A stretch of 8,329 nucleotides of DNA, from the NCBI GenBank assembly GCA_938008865.1, contig CALLJA010000526.1:1-8329 (forward strand). Reading direction: 5' to 3'. The translations under genes were made by a program, and so were the position numbers. This DNA comes from an uncultured Anaerolineales bacterium (GTDB taxonomy: Bacteria; Chloroflexota; Anaerolineae; Anaerolineales; Villigracilaceae). The notes beneath the pieces were generated by a model. It ran no database searches. It worked only from the letters and a program-made list of their open reading frames with translations, and was not told the origin of the DNA. Of the stretch, positions 1 through 6,240 are shown piece after piece; the stretch's first letter is position 1, and every line of letters starts with the position of its first letter.

Positions 1-1
1 C

Positions 2-607
2 TTTTCCCTGGCCCGCAGCGGGGGACGCCTGTGCCTCAACGTCCCGCTCGACAAGAACAAAGGCGGACAGCAATCCGTGGCCGCGGACCTGACGACGCTG
101 GCTAAACAGGTCGGCTGGAAGTATCACTCCACCATCATCTGGAATGAACAGAATATTTCGCGCCGTACGGCCTGGGGCTCGTGGATGAAGGCCTCCGCAC
201 CCTATGTCATCGCGCCCGTGGAAGTCATCCTCGTGCTGTACAAGGACGAGTGGAAACGTGACGCTACAAACCGTGTCTCCGACATCACCCGCGACGAATT
301 CATCGCCTGGACCAACGGCATGTGGAATTTCAACGGCGAGTCGAAGAAGCGTGTCGGGCATCCCGCGCCCTTCCCCATCGAACTGCCGCGCCGCTGCATC
401 AAGTTATTTTCCTTCGTCGGCGACACCGTGCTCGATCCCTTCCTCGGTTCTGGCACCACGGCCATCGCCGCCCTGCAGAATCAGCGCAACATGCTCGGCG
501 TGGAAGTGGACAAGAAATACTGTCAGTTGGCGCTCAAGCGCCTCCAGGAAAACGTCGATCCCACTCTCTTTACAAAGGGTGTGAAAGCAAAACGCTCCAA
601 TCGTTGA
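2..607 (+). CDS. Site-specific DNA methyltransferase (N4-cytosine/N6-adenine, beta-class order), 5'-truncated
   Basis: The frame is open from the left edge, so the true start and the N-terminus lie outside; 201 residues are visible. An internal GTG at 77 is only residue 26 of the visible part and is not a credible start. Seen: a motif X-like stretch HPAPFPIELP (visible residues 120-129), then motif I, the SAM-binding loop DPFLGSGTT (145-153), then GVEVDKKYC (167-174), matching the acidic motif II/III region that contacts SAM. Motif I near the C-terminus implies that the catalytic (S/D)PP(Y/W) motif IV lies upstream, off the edge, which is the beta-class order (family knowledge). The enzyme would transfer a methyl group from SAM to an exocyclic amino group of A or C in a specific site; base and site cannot be told here. 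It lies 21 bp before a PD-(D/E)XK nuclease gene, suggesting a restriction-modification pair. The family call is firm; an orphan methyltransferase remains possible. Confidence 0.93.
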   Translation, partial: FSLARSGGRLCLNVPLDKNKGGQQSVAADLTTLAKQVGWKYHSTIIWNEQNISRRTAWGSWMKASAPYVIAPVEVILVLYKDEWKRDATNRVSDITRDEFIAWTNGMWNFNGESKKRVGHPAPFPIELPRRCIKLFSFVGDTVLDPFLGSGTTAIAALQNQRNMLGVEVDKKYCQLALKRLQENVDPTLFTKGVKAKRSNR

Positions 608-628
608 CCTTTCCCTTCGTGATAAAAA

Positions 629-1147
629 ATGACCCACAACCGTGACTCCCTCGAACTTGGCCGCCGCGCCGAAGAACTCTTCGTAACCCTTGCCCAACGC
701 GAAGGCTGGAGCGTCACGCCCGCGTCGAAAGATGCCAACATCCACGAGCACTGGGACTTCGAGATCGTCAAAGACGGCTACCGCCGCAAGGTCGAGGTCA
801 AGGCGCTCAAACGGCAGAGTCGCGGCGACGATGCGCTGAATCAAGACTGGGTGTGGATCGAGTTCCGCAACGTGCGCGGCGAGGCGGGCTGGCTGTTCGG
901 CAAATCCAACTGGATCGCCTTCGAAACTGAGACCTCCTTCCTCATTGTGGATCGCCACGACCTGTACCAGCTTGTCCGCCGTGTGGTGGACCGTACCGCC
1001 AGCGTCGGCTCTGCAAAGGACGCTAAATACAAGACCTACACCCGCGCGGGCCGTCCCGACCAGATCGCGCAGGTGCAGTTGAGCGATATTCAGAAGGTCA
1101 AAAAACTGGAGTGGGAAAAGGAAACGCCGCCCAAGACGGCGGCGTAA
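629..1147 (+). CDS. Small PD-(D/E)XK nuclease-like protein, candidate restriction endonuclease
   Basis: This is a 172-residue soluble protein with no signal peptide or membrane segment. Seen: an N-terminal helix with Glu15 (LGRRAEELF), then Asp43 (HWDFEIV), 12 residues, and Glu56-Val-Lys58 (RRKVEVKALKR). This spacing of D, ExK and a helical Glu is the classical PD-(D/E)XK metal-dependent nuclease core. The following stretch WVWIEFRNVRG, GWLFG and WIAFE (about residues 75-98) resembles the later beta strands of such folds. The C-terminus is Lys-rich. No specific restriction enzyme family is recognised. The gene follows the methyltransferase in the same direction after 21 bp, which supports a restriction role, but a repair or resolvase-type nuclease is possible. 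The ATG at 629 directly follows in-frame TGA and TAA codons, so no longer form exists. No good ribosome binding site precedes it, so translation may depend on the upstream gene. Confidence 0.72.
   Translation: MTHNRDSLELGRRAEELFVTLAQREGWSVTPASKDANIHEHWDFEIVKDGYRRKVEVKALKRQSRGDDALNQDWVWIEFRNVRGEAGWLFGKSNWIAFETETSFLIVDRHDLYQLVRRVVDRTASVGSAKDAKYKTYTRAGRPDQIAQVQLSDIQKVKKLEWEKETPPKTAA
1124..1145 (-). terminator. GC-rich hairpin, candidate terminator of the leftward FHA/flavoprotein transcript
   Basis: A perfect 8-bp inverted repeat ACGCCGCC/GGCGGCGT encloses a 6-nt loop CAAGAC. Read on the minus strand, the stem is followed by TTCCTTTTCCC, a T-rich though interrupted tract, as in an intrinsic terminator. 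It starts about 20 bp past the stop of the flavoprotein gene (1167) and sits inside the last codons of the convergent nuclease gene. On the plus strand no T tract follows, so it would be a weak terminator for that direction. Activity is inferred from structure only. Confidence 0.45.
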
Positions 1148-1166
1148 AGCGATCCATCCGAAAAGC

Positions 1167-1646
1167 TCAAGCCCTGGCAGCCTCCGCGAGCAGGTCCGCC
1201 GTCAGGTTGAAGGCCCTGGCAAAACCCGCCACGAAACGCCCGCCTTTGGGAGTGACGCGCCACAGGCCGAAATCGCCAAATTCGAACATCGGCTCGGAGC
1301 GCGGAAAACGGGCCAGGTACAGGTTCCTGGCGGGCATGTAGCCAGGCACACCCAGCGGCAGGATCTCGGCGACGCCGCGCACGGTCACGCGCGCCAGCGT
1401 CTGCGGGTCCTCGCGTTCATCGTCTGGCTCGAAGACCATCAGGCTGACATGCTTGTCCTTTTCCATGTCCTGCGTGTGCTGGGCCAGGTGGCTGACGTGC
1501 AGGTAGATCGCGGAAAAGTCGTCGGCGATGGCGTAGGCCACCATCGAGACGGACGGGGCCCCGCTACGCAGGGTGCCAAGCGCGGCAATGCGGTTCCCGC
1601 GCAGGATCTGTGCGAGTTTTTGTTGAAGGTCAAGTTCCAATGTCAT
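1167..1646 (-). CDS. HugZ-like / pyridoxamine 5'-phosphate oxidase-fold FMN-binding protein
   Basis: A 159-residue cytosolic protein of the split-barrel flavin family. Seen: N-terminal GNRIAALGTLRSGAPSVSMV (residues 17-36), the usual first barrel strands; SHLAQHTQDMEKDKHVSLMV (52-71), where FMN-phosphate contacts normally lie; RVTVRGVAEIL (86-96); and a C-terminal GDFGLWRVTPKGGRFVAGF (124-142), a signature shared with HugZ-type heme-utilisation proteins. HugZ enzymes open heme, while other members reduce or oxidise small molecules with FMN or F420. The protein is shorter than classical HugZ (about 250 residues) and lacks its extra domain, so heme degradation should not be assumed. Its ATG overlaps the stop of the FHA regulator gene in an ATGA junction, with no separate good ribosome binding site, so translation is probably coupled. 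The link to the signalling genes is unexplained but could be through redox or cofactor sensing (inference). Confidence 0.82.
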   Translation of the reverse strand: MTLELDLQQKLAQILRGNRIAALGTLRSGAPSVSMVAYAIADDFSAIYLHVSHLAQHTQDMEKDKHVSLMVFEPDDEREDPQTLARVTVRGVAEILPLGVPGYMPARNLYLARFPRSEPMFEFGDFGLWRVTPKGGRFVAGFARAFNLTADLLAEAARA

Positions 1647-2302
1647 TCACCCGGGGGAGGATTGTCGAAGCGGATGCCATGTCCGCGTACGGTGTCGATG
1701 TATTGATGGGCGGGGTCCAGCGCGGAGAGTCGGTCGCGCAGGCGGCGGATGAGCGCATCCAACGCCTGGTCCGAGACGCCCGCCGACTGGTCCTCGCCCC
1801 ACACAGCGGTGACCAGGTCTACGCGGCTGACGACCTGCCCCTGGTTGGTGTACAGCACCCACAACAGTTTGAACTGCTGGGCCGAGAGCGGCGGAACCAG
1901 TTGCTGCTGGTTGACCCATACACGGCGCGACTTCTGGTCCATCATCAGGCGGCCGGGGCGCTCGGCGCCCTCGGTAAGCGGCACAGTCGCGTCCGAGGTC
2001 AGGAAGATGAACTGCTGGGCCAGGGCCACGCCAATCATGTCGCCGTCCTGTAACATCACGGGCGTGGTCAATTCCACGCCGTTGTGGTTGGTGCCGTTCT
2101 TGCTGCCCAGGTCCTCGAGCAGGACGCCCTCGGGCGTGGGTGTGATGCGGGCATGAAAACGCGAGACCTGGCGGTCGATAATGGCCACGTCGCAGGTGGA
2201 TTCGCGCCCCATTACGATGGTATGATTCAACACCCAGCGCTGGCCCTTGAGCGGGCCCTCCTGGGCGACCAACAGCGGAAACTCTCCGAGATTCGAGTCC
2301 AT
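1643..2302 (-). CDS. FHA domain - winged-helix (OmpR/PhoB type) transcriptional regulator
   Basis: A 219-residue soluble protein. The FHA domain spans about residues 10-105: GRE at 32-34, SRFH at 47-50 and NGTN at 69-72 are the conserved phosphothreonine-binding loops. A Trans_reg_C winged helix follows at about 117-212, with LSAQQFKLLWVL, the recognition-helix region SDQALDALIRRLRDRL and the wing YIDTVRGHGIRF. There is no receiver domain. By family knowledge the FHA domain binds pThr peptides and the winged helix binds DNA; EmbR of mycobacteria joins the same two activities in the opposite order under control of kinase PknH. A Ser/Thr kinase gene lies divergently 133 bp away, so it is the obvious partner (inference). 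I chose the ATG at 2302 because AAGGGAG lies 5 nt before it; a TTG at 2350 would add 16 residues without support. The stop overlaps the next gene's start in ATGA. Confidence 0.9.
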   Translation of the reverse strand: MDSNLGEFPLLVAQEGPLKGQRWVLNHTIVMGRESTCDVAIIDRQVSRFHARITPTPEGVLLEDLGSKNGTNHNGVELTTPVMLQDGDMIGVALAQQFIFLTSDATVPLTEGAERPGRLMMDQKSRRVWVNQQQLVPPLSAQQFKLLWVLYTNQGQVVSRVDLVTAVWGEDQSAGVSDQALDALIRRLRDRLSALDPAHQYIDTVRGHGIRFDNPPPGE

Positions 2303-2307
2303 CAAAA

Positions 2308-2314
2308 CTCCCTT
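2308..2314 (-). promoter_or_regulatory. Ribosome binding site of the FHA/winged-helix gene
   Basis: On the minus strand AAGGGAG lies 5 nt before the ATG at 2302. This decides the start against the upstream TTG at 2350, since the site would otherwise be inside the coding sequence. Confidence 0.7.
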
Positions 2315-2357
2315 GGCGCTCCTGTCGTTAAAAAGCCATGATAAGAACAAAGACGTT

Positions 2358-2363
2358 TATAAT
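2358..2363 (+). promoter_or_regulatory. Possible -10 element in the divergent kinase/FHA intergenic region
   Basis: A perfect TATAAT lies in an AT-rich island (about 2356-2366) of an otherwise GC-rich window, 72 bp before the kinase start. No convincing -35 box is found 16-19 bp upstream, so an extended or activator-dependent promoter, or a different sigma factor, would be needed. The same island read leftward gives TATATT/TATTAT, so it could also serve the FHA gene. I cannot decide the direction from sequence. Confidence 0.35.
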
Positions 2364-2367
2364 ATAG

Positions 2368-2385
2368 CAGAAAATTGCGTTTCTG
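2368..2385. promoter_or_regulatory. Inverted repeat, candidate operator between the kinase and FHA genes
   Basis: CAGAAA and TTTCTG form a perfect 6-bp inverted repeat around ATTGCG, centred between 2376 and 2377. It begins 5 bp after the -10-like TATAAT and would cover the start point of a rightward transcript. Its position suits a repressor or autoregulation by the FHA/winged-helix protein, but OmpR-type winged helices often prefer direct repeats, so the binder is unknown. Confidence 0.35.
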
Positions 2386-2424
2386 TGCAGAATTCAACGC
2401 CGAGATGATTGCACCGATTCGCGT

Positions 2425-2431
2425 AAAGGAG
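2425..2431 (+). promoter_or_regulatory. Ribosome binding site of the Ser/Thr kinase gene
   Basis: AAAGGAG lies 4 nt before the GTG at 2436. It supports this non-ATG start, which puts the kinase fold at the expected distance from the N-terminus. Confidence 0.7.
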
Positions 2432-2435
2432 AAGA

Positions 2436-3428
2436 GTGCCCCTGTCTTTGAAGAAAGGGGAGGTCCTGCGCAGCCGATACAAGATCCGCGAACGGATCGG
2501 CCAGGGCGGGATGGGCAGCATCTACCTGGCGGATGACCTCCGCCTGGAAGGCCGCCTATGCGCGCTGAAGGAAGTCGAATACGACCGCGCCCTCCCACAA
2601 AAGGTTGTCGAAGAAGGCCGCGAGCAGTTCCTGCGCGAGGCGACTGTCCTTGCGCGCCTCGACCACCCCAACCTGCCCAAGGTCTCGGACTTCTTCTCGC
2701 TCGGCCCGCGCGACTATCTTGTCATGGATTACGTGCCCGGCAAGGACCTGCGCGAGTTGATGCTGGATGCGCGCCGCAGCAAGACATTCCTCGATGAAGA
2801 CCAGGTGCTCGGCTGGGCCAAACAACTGGCCGACGCGCTGACCTACCTGCACAACCAGAATCCTCCCATCATCCACCGCGACATCAAACCCAGCAACCTC
2901 AAGATCATGCCCAACGGCTTGATCAAACTGGTGGATTTCGGTCTGGTCAAGATCCTCGCGCCAGACGAGGTGACCATCACCATCATCCAGGGACAGGGCA
3001 CCGCGCTGTACACGCCGCTCGAACAATACGGCGGCGACGACTCGCACACCGATGTGCGCGCCGACATCTATTCCTTCGGCTCGACGCTCTATCACGTGCT
3101 GACAAACGAACCGCCCGCCGAGGCGCGCAAACGCTTTCTCCAGCCCGAAAGCCTGCTCCCGCTTCGACAAGTCAACCCCAGCCTCTCGCCCCGCACAGAG
3201 CGTGCCGTGCTGTGGGCCATGGCCCTGCACCCGGACGAACGTCCCAGGTCGATGGAAGAGTTGGGAAACGTGCTGTTCGGCACGCGCGACTTCCCCACGG
3301 GACCGCTGCCGCGCCGCGCACTCCAACGCTCCGCCTGGGAATATCTCACCACCCCGCCCGAGAGCAACCTGGTGCTCATGGCAGGCGCATTGCTGCTGGT
3401 CAGCCTGTTGGCGACTTTGCTGCGATAG
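2436..3428 (+). CDS. Hanks-type Ser/Thr protein kinase with one C-terminal transmembrane helix
   Basis: A 330-residue protein. The kinase domain covers about residues 15-285: glycine loop IGQGGMGSIY (21-30), ATP-binding Lys45 in CALKEV, helix-C Glu68 in FLREA, catalytic loop HRDIKPSN (147-154), DFG (167-169), and an activation segment ending in TPLEQYG (193-199) in place of the usual APE-type motif. Thr180, Thr182 and Thr189 in the activation loop are candidate autophosphorylation sites. The C-terminus has a short basic linker, then a membrane helix at about 311-329 (LVLMAGALLLVSLLATLL) that ends at the final residue, so there is no outer sensor domain such as PASTA. The enzyme would phosphorylate proteins at the inner face of the membrane. 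The divergent FHA/winged-helix gene is a likely substrate or reader (inference). The GTG start is supported by AAAGGAG. The last 29 bp overlap the convergent GH3 gene. Confidence 0.95.
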   Translation: MPLSLKKGEVLRSRYKIRERIGQGGMGSIYLADDLRLEGRLCALKEVEYDRALPQKVVEEGREQFLREATVLARLDHPNLPKVSDFFSLGPRDYLVMDYVPGKDLRELMLDARRSKTFLDEDQVLGWAKQLADALTYLHNQNPPIIHRDIKPSNLKIMPNGLIKLVDFGLVKILAPDEVTITIIQGQGTALYTPLEQYGGDDSHTDVRADIYSFGSTLYHVLTNEPPAEARKRFLQPESLLPLRQVNPSLSPRTERAVLWAMALHPDERPRSMEELGNVLFGTRDFPTGPLPRRALQRSAWEYLTTPPESNLVLMAGALLLVSLLATLLR

Positions 3429-6240
3429 TGCGGCGCATCCACAACCCGGCCGCCGCCGCCCCGATCACTTCCCCCGCAAACGTAAACATCAAAATGCCGC
3501 TCACACCCTGCTCCAGGGTCACAGCCTGGCTGCCTGGCAATCCCAGCGACAGGTAGGTGTAAGCCGCCGCGCCGCCCAGCAGGACGCACGCGGCCCAACG
3601 CACGCCTTCGCGCGTGCCTTTCAGGCGGCTGAGCGCCCAATAGGCCAGCCATGCGCCGCCCAGCAGGAACAGGACCACCAGGAACCACGCATTGAACCGC
3701 GGACGTCCTTCGGTGGTGACGAACTCATCCTCTTCGACGGGCGGGGTGGCGGTTGGCAGCAGCGGAGCGGGCGTTTCGGTAACGACCACGGGAGTGACCA
3801 CGATCACAGCCGCCGCGCCCGCTGACGAGACATCCAACTGCAACACGATAGACAGGGTGGCGGGGTCGCTTGCCGCGCGGATCTCCAACAGCCCAGGCTT
3901 GTCGAGGCCGAAGGAGGCGCGCGCCACGCCCTGTGTTGTGGTCGACTCAACCTGCTGCAAGCCGCCGCCCTCGCCTGTGAGCACCATCGAGAAGCGCACC
4001 AGCGTCCCATCGGGCACGGGATGCCCATTATGGTCGCGGATGACGCCCGTGCGCAGGGCGATGGTGTCGCCGATGCGAAAGAGCGGGTTGGGGGTGGGGC
4101 CCGGGGTGGGCGTCTCGCCTGCCGTATCGGTGACAGGCTGAAGGTCCAGGACCAGCGGGATGACCTGATTCGGGTCGGGGGTCATGGCCGTGATCAGGTC
4201 GTATCCGATCCCGGGGATGGACACGGGGGAGGCACCCGAGGGCGTCAATTCCTGGAATAGCAAGCGCGCGGCCACATCCACCACAGGCGGCTGCTTGCTG
4301 TAGAGCGCGTAGTACGCGGTGAGTTTGGAGATGTCGGTGGCATCGAGGTAGTAGGGCGCGCCGAACGAGAAGAGGATCACGCGGCGGTCGCGCAAGGTGT
4401 TCTGGCGCTCGGTGAGGAAGCGGCTGACCAGTTGGGCCTGGCCGCGGCTGGCGTCGGACATGGATAGGACGATCCAGTTGGCGCGGTCGAGGTCGGCTTC
4501 GATGTAAGGCGGGCTGCTGCCATCCAGCATTTGCTGGAGATGCTCGAAGGTATAGGAGGAGACGCGGAAGGTGGAGGTCTGGTTGTCGGCCTCGGGGCCG
4601 TACAGGCGCAGCACGGCGTTCTCGAGCGCATTCATTTCGAAGGTGGCCTGCTCTGGGCACGCGCCGCACTGTTTGACAAGGAGCGTGTCGGTGATGAAGA
4701 CTAGGCGTTCGCGCACTTGCGGCGGGCTAGGCAGCACGGTGGTCAGGTCTTGCACAGATGGGCTGATCAGTGTTGCGCCGCGGCGCGCGATGTCGAAGGT
4801 CAGGTCCTGGGCCTGACCAATGCCTTCGAGTGCGGTCTGCGGAGTGAGGACGTTGGCCAGGGTGAAATCGGGGTACAAGCGAAATTTGGCGGCCAGGATG
4901 CGCAGGACAGCAGCATCCACCTGCTGGGCGAAGGCAGGGTCTTCGCGATATTTGGCCGTGAAATAATCGAGGATCTGAAGGACGGTGGCGTGGTTGTCGG
5001 GCGCATCGCTGGAGAGAATCTGGCCGAGGTTGAGCAGGTCGTTGCCCGCCAGGAAAGCATCGCGGGCCACGGTGCGCGCCACGAGCGGGTCGCCGCCCAG
5101 GGTGTAGAAATCGCGCACGGCGCGCGTGCCCAGGTCGTCGCTGACGATCAGCCCACCCGCCGCACGCCAGTCGGCGAACTGCGGCAGGCCGAGGATCAGC
5201 GCAAGCGCCTGCCCGTCGAAACTGACGGGACGGGTGGTGACACGGATATTGCCCTGGAAACCCTGATAGCGGATGTGCGACACGAGCAGCCCGTCGGCGG
5301 TCGCCTCGGCGCTGGGCGCGCTGCCTGTCACCGCAAAGAACGGATACAGCTCGATCTGCTTCAACTGTTCGAGCGACTTGCGGACGGTCGAAACCTCATC
5401 CTCGGGCGGGCGGTCCGAATCGCCGCGGCCCGGGAAATGCTTGGCGATGACGGCCATCTGGCTATCGCTGCCTGTATGCAGGCCCGTAATGTAGGCGCGC
5501 CCCATCTCGCCCACCCAGAACGGGTCGCCGCCGAAGACACGTGTGCCCATGTCGCTGCTGACGGTGGGATTGGGCGCATCAAGCACATCGAGCGAGGGGC
5601 CCAGGTACAGGTTCACACCCAGGGCCGCAAGTTCGCGCCCCTGCACCTCGCCCACCTGGCGGGCAATGTCGGTGTTCCATGTCGCGCCAACCGCCATCGG
5701 CGGCGGCAACGGGGTCAGCCCGCTCAGAATCTGGTCGGTCGGATACCCGTTACCCTCCTGCGAGAGCCCGACCCAAAGCGGGATGTAATTCTGGCGGGCC
5801 TCCTGTCCGAGGGTCGGGTCGGCTTCGGGCGAAGCCGCGCTTTCCCATTCCAGGCGCTGGAGCGCCTCGACCAGGTTGTACGCGTCGGCCACGCTGTTCG
5901 GCGCGGCGGCAAAATTATCGTTGGAAGCCTGCAAGACCACGCCACCTACATGGCGATTGACAATCAGGTCATAGACCTGTGAATCGACGCTTGTGTCGGT
6001 GCCCTGGAAATTAACCAGGAACAACTGTCCCACCCGTTCCTCGGGCGTCAGGCGGGCGAACAACGCCTGGACCTCGGGTTGGGGCGTGGGAGTCTGCGCC
6101 TGCGCGCCGAAACTGGGCGCAAACGCGGTGAAAAGCAGGGCCAGCAAGAGCAGGCAGGAAAATATGCGCCGCGCACCCGGAAAGGATGTGCGGCGGTTGG
6201 CCTTGCCTGGACCCTGCGCCTGCTTCCGCCAAACGGGCAT
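3400..6240 (-). CDS. Exported glycoside hydrolase family 3 (NagZ-like) protein with Ig-like domain and C-terminal membrane helices
   Basis: A 946-residue protein. Order: a long basic N-region with RRIF (24-27), a hydrophobic signal segment (about 28-44) ending near AQAQT, and a TPTPQP linker; a GH3 N-terminal barrel (about 55-455) with KHFPGRGD (267-274) and SDD (367-369), whose first Asp, Asp368, aligns with the GH3 nucleophile; an alpha/beta domain like GH3_C (about 480-690) with a CGAC pair (525-528); a TPTPGPTP linker; an Ig-like domain (about 718-805); a Pro/Thr linker; and three membrane helices (about 850-872, 879-903, 911-934). GH3 enzymes cleave terminal beta-linked sugars; NagZ removes N-acetylglucosamine. 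Here the NagZ Asp-Ser-His acid/base loop is absent and the DQEGGR motif reads SQEGNGY (160-166), so substrate and activity are uncertain. The start overlaps the phosphodiesterase stop (TGATG) and has GGGGAGGGGG 8 nt upstream. It is probably displayed on the outer face of the membrane. Confidence 0.88.
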   Translation of the reverse strand: MPVWRKQAQGPGKANRRTSFPGARRIFSCLLLLALLFTAFAPSFGAQAQTPTPQPEVQALFARLTPEERVGQLFLVNFQGTDTSVDSQVYDLIVNRHVGGVVLQASNDNFAAAPNSVADAYNLVEALQRLEWESAASPEADPTLGQEARQNYIPLWVGLSQEGNGYPTDQILSGLTPLPPPMAVGATWNTDIARQVGEVQGRELAALGVNLYLGPSLDVLDAPNPTVSSDMGTRVFGGDPFWVGEMGRAYITGLHTGSDSQMAVIAKHFPGRGDSDRPPEDEVSTVRKSLEQLKQIELYPFFAVTGSAPSAEATADGLLVSHIRYQGFQGNIRVTTRPVSFDGQALALILGLPQFADWRAAGGLIVSDDLGTRAVRDFYTLGGDPLVARTVARDAFLAGNDLLNLGQILSSDAPDNHATVLQILDYFTAKYREDPAFAQQVDAAVLRILAAKFRLYPDFTLANVLTPQTALEGIGQAQDLTFDIARRGATLISPSVQDLTTVLPSPPQVRERLVFITDTLLVKQCGACPEQATFEMNALENAVLRLYGPEADNQTSTFRVSSYTFEHLQQMLDGSSPPYIEADLDRANWIVLSMSDASRGQAQLVSRFLTERQNTLRDRRVILFSFGAPYYLDATDISKLTAYYALYSKQPPVVDVAARLLFQELTPSGASPVSIPGIGYDLITAMTPDPNQVIPLVLDLQPVTDTAGETPTPGPTPNPLFRIGDTIALRTGVIRDHNGHPVPDGTLVRFSMVLTGEGGGLQQVESTTTQGVARASFGLDKPGLLEIRAASDPATLSIVLQLDVSSAGAAAVIVVTPVVVTETPAPLLPTATPPVEEDEFVTTEGRPRFNAWFLVVLFLLGGAWLAYWALSRLKGTREGVRWAACVLLGGAAAYTYLSLGLPGSQAVTLEQGVSGILMFTFAGEVIGAAAAGLWMRRTIAAKSPTG

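Noticed and set aside
77..79. GTG at 77 as the methyltransferase start
   Set aside because: Coding sequence continues upstream to the edge and a functional enzyme needs motif IV, which must lie further upstream.
404..958. Open frame of 184 codons on the minus strand across the methyltransferase/nuclease junction
   Set aside because: It lies opposite two plus-strand genes with clear motifs and its translation shows no family features.
2303..2350. TTG at 2350 as the start of the FHA regulator
   Set aside because: The extra 16 residues lie before the FHA fold and lack a ribosome binding site, while the ATG at 2302 has AAGGGAG 5 nt upstream.
2556..3326. Open frame of 256 codons on the minus strand within the kinase gene
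   Set aside because: It is fully antisense to the conserved kinase domain; a shadow frame in high-GC DNA.
5416..5430. GRGDS peptide in the GH3 protein, resembling an integrin-binding motif
   Set aside because: It sits in the GH3 signature KHFPG-x-GD, with Arg at the variable position, so it is a chance match inside a buried active-site loop.
4717..5982. Open frame of 421 codons on the plus strand inside the GH3 gene
   Set aside because: It is antisense to well-supported GH3 motifs, has no recognisable domain, and is explained by the GC-rich codon pattern of the minus-strand gene.
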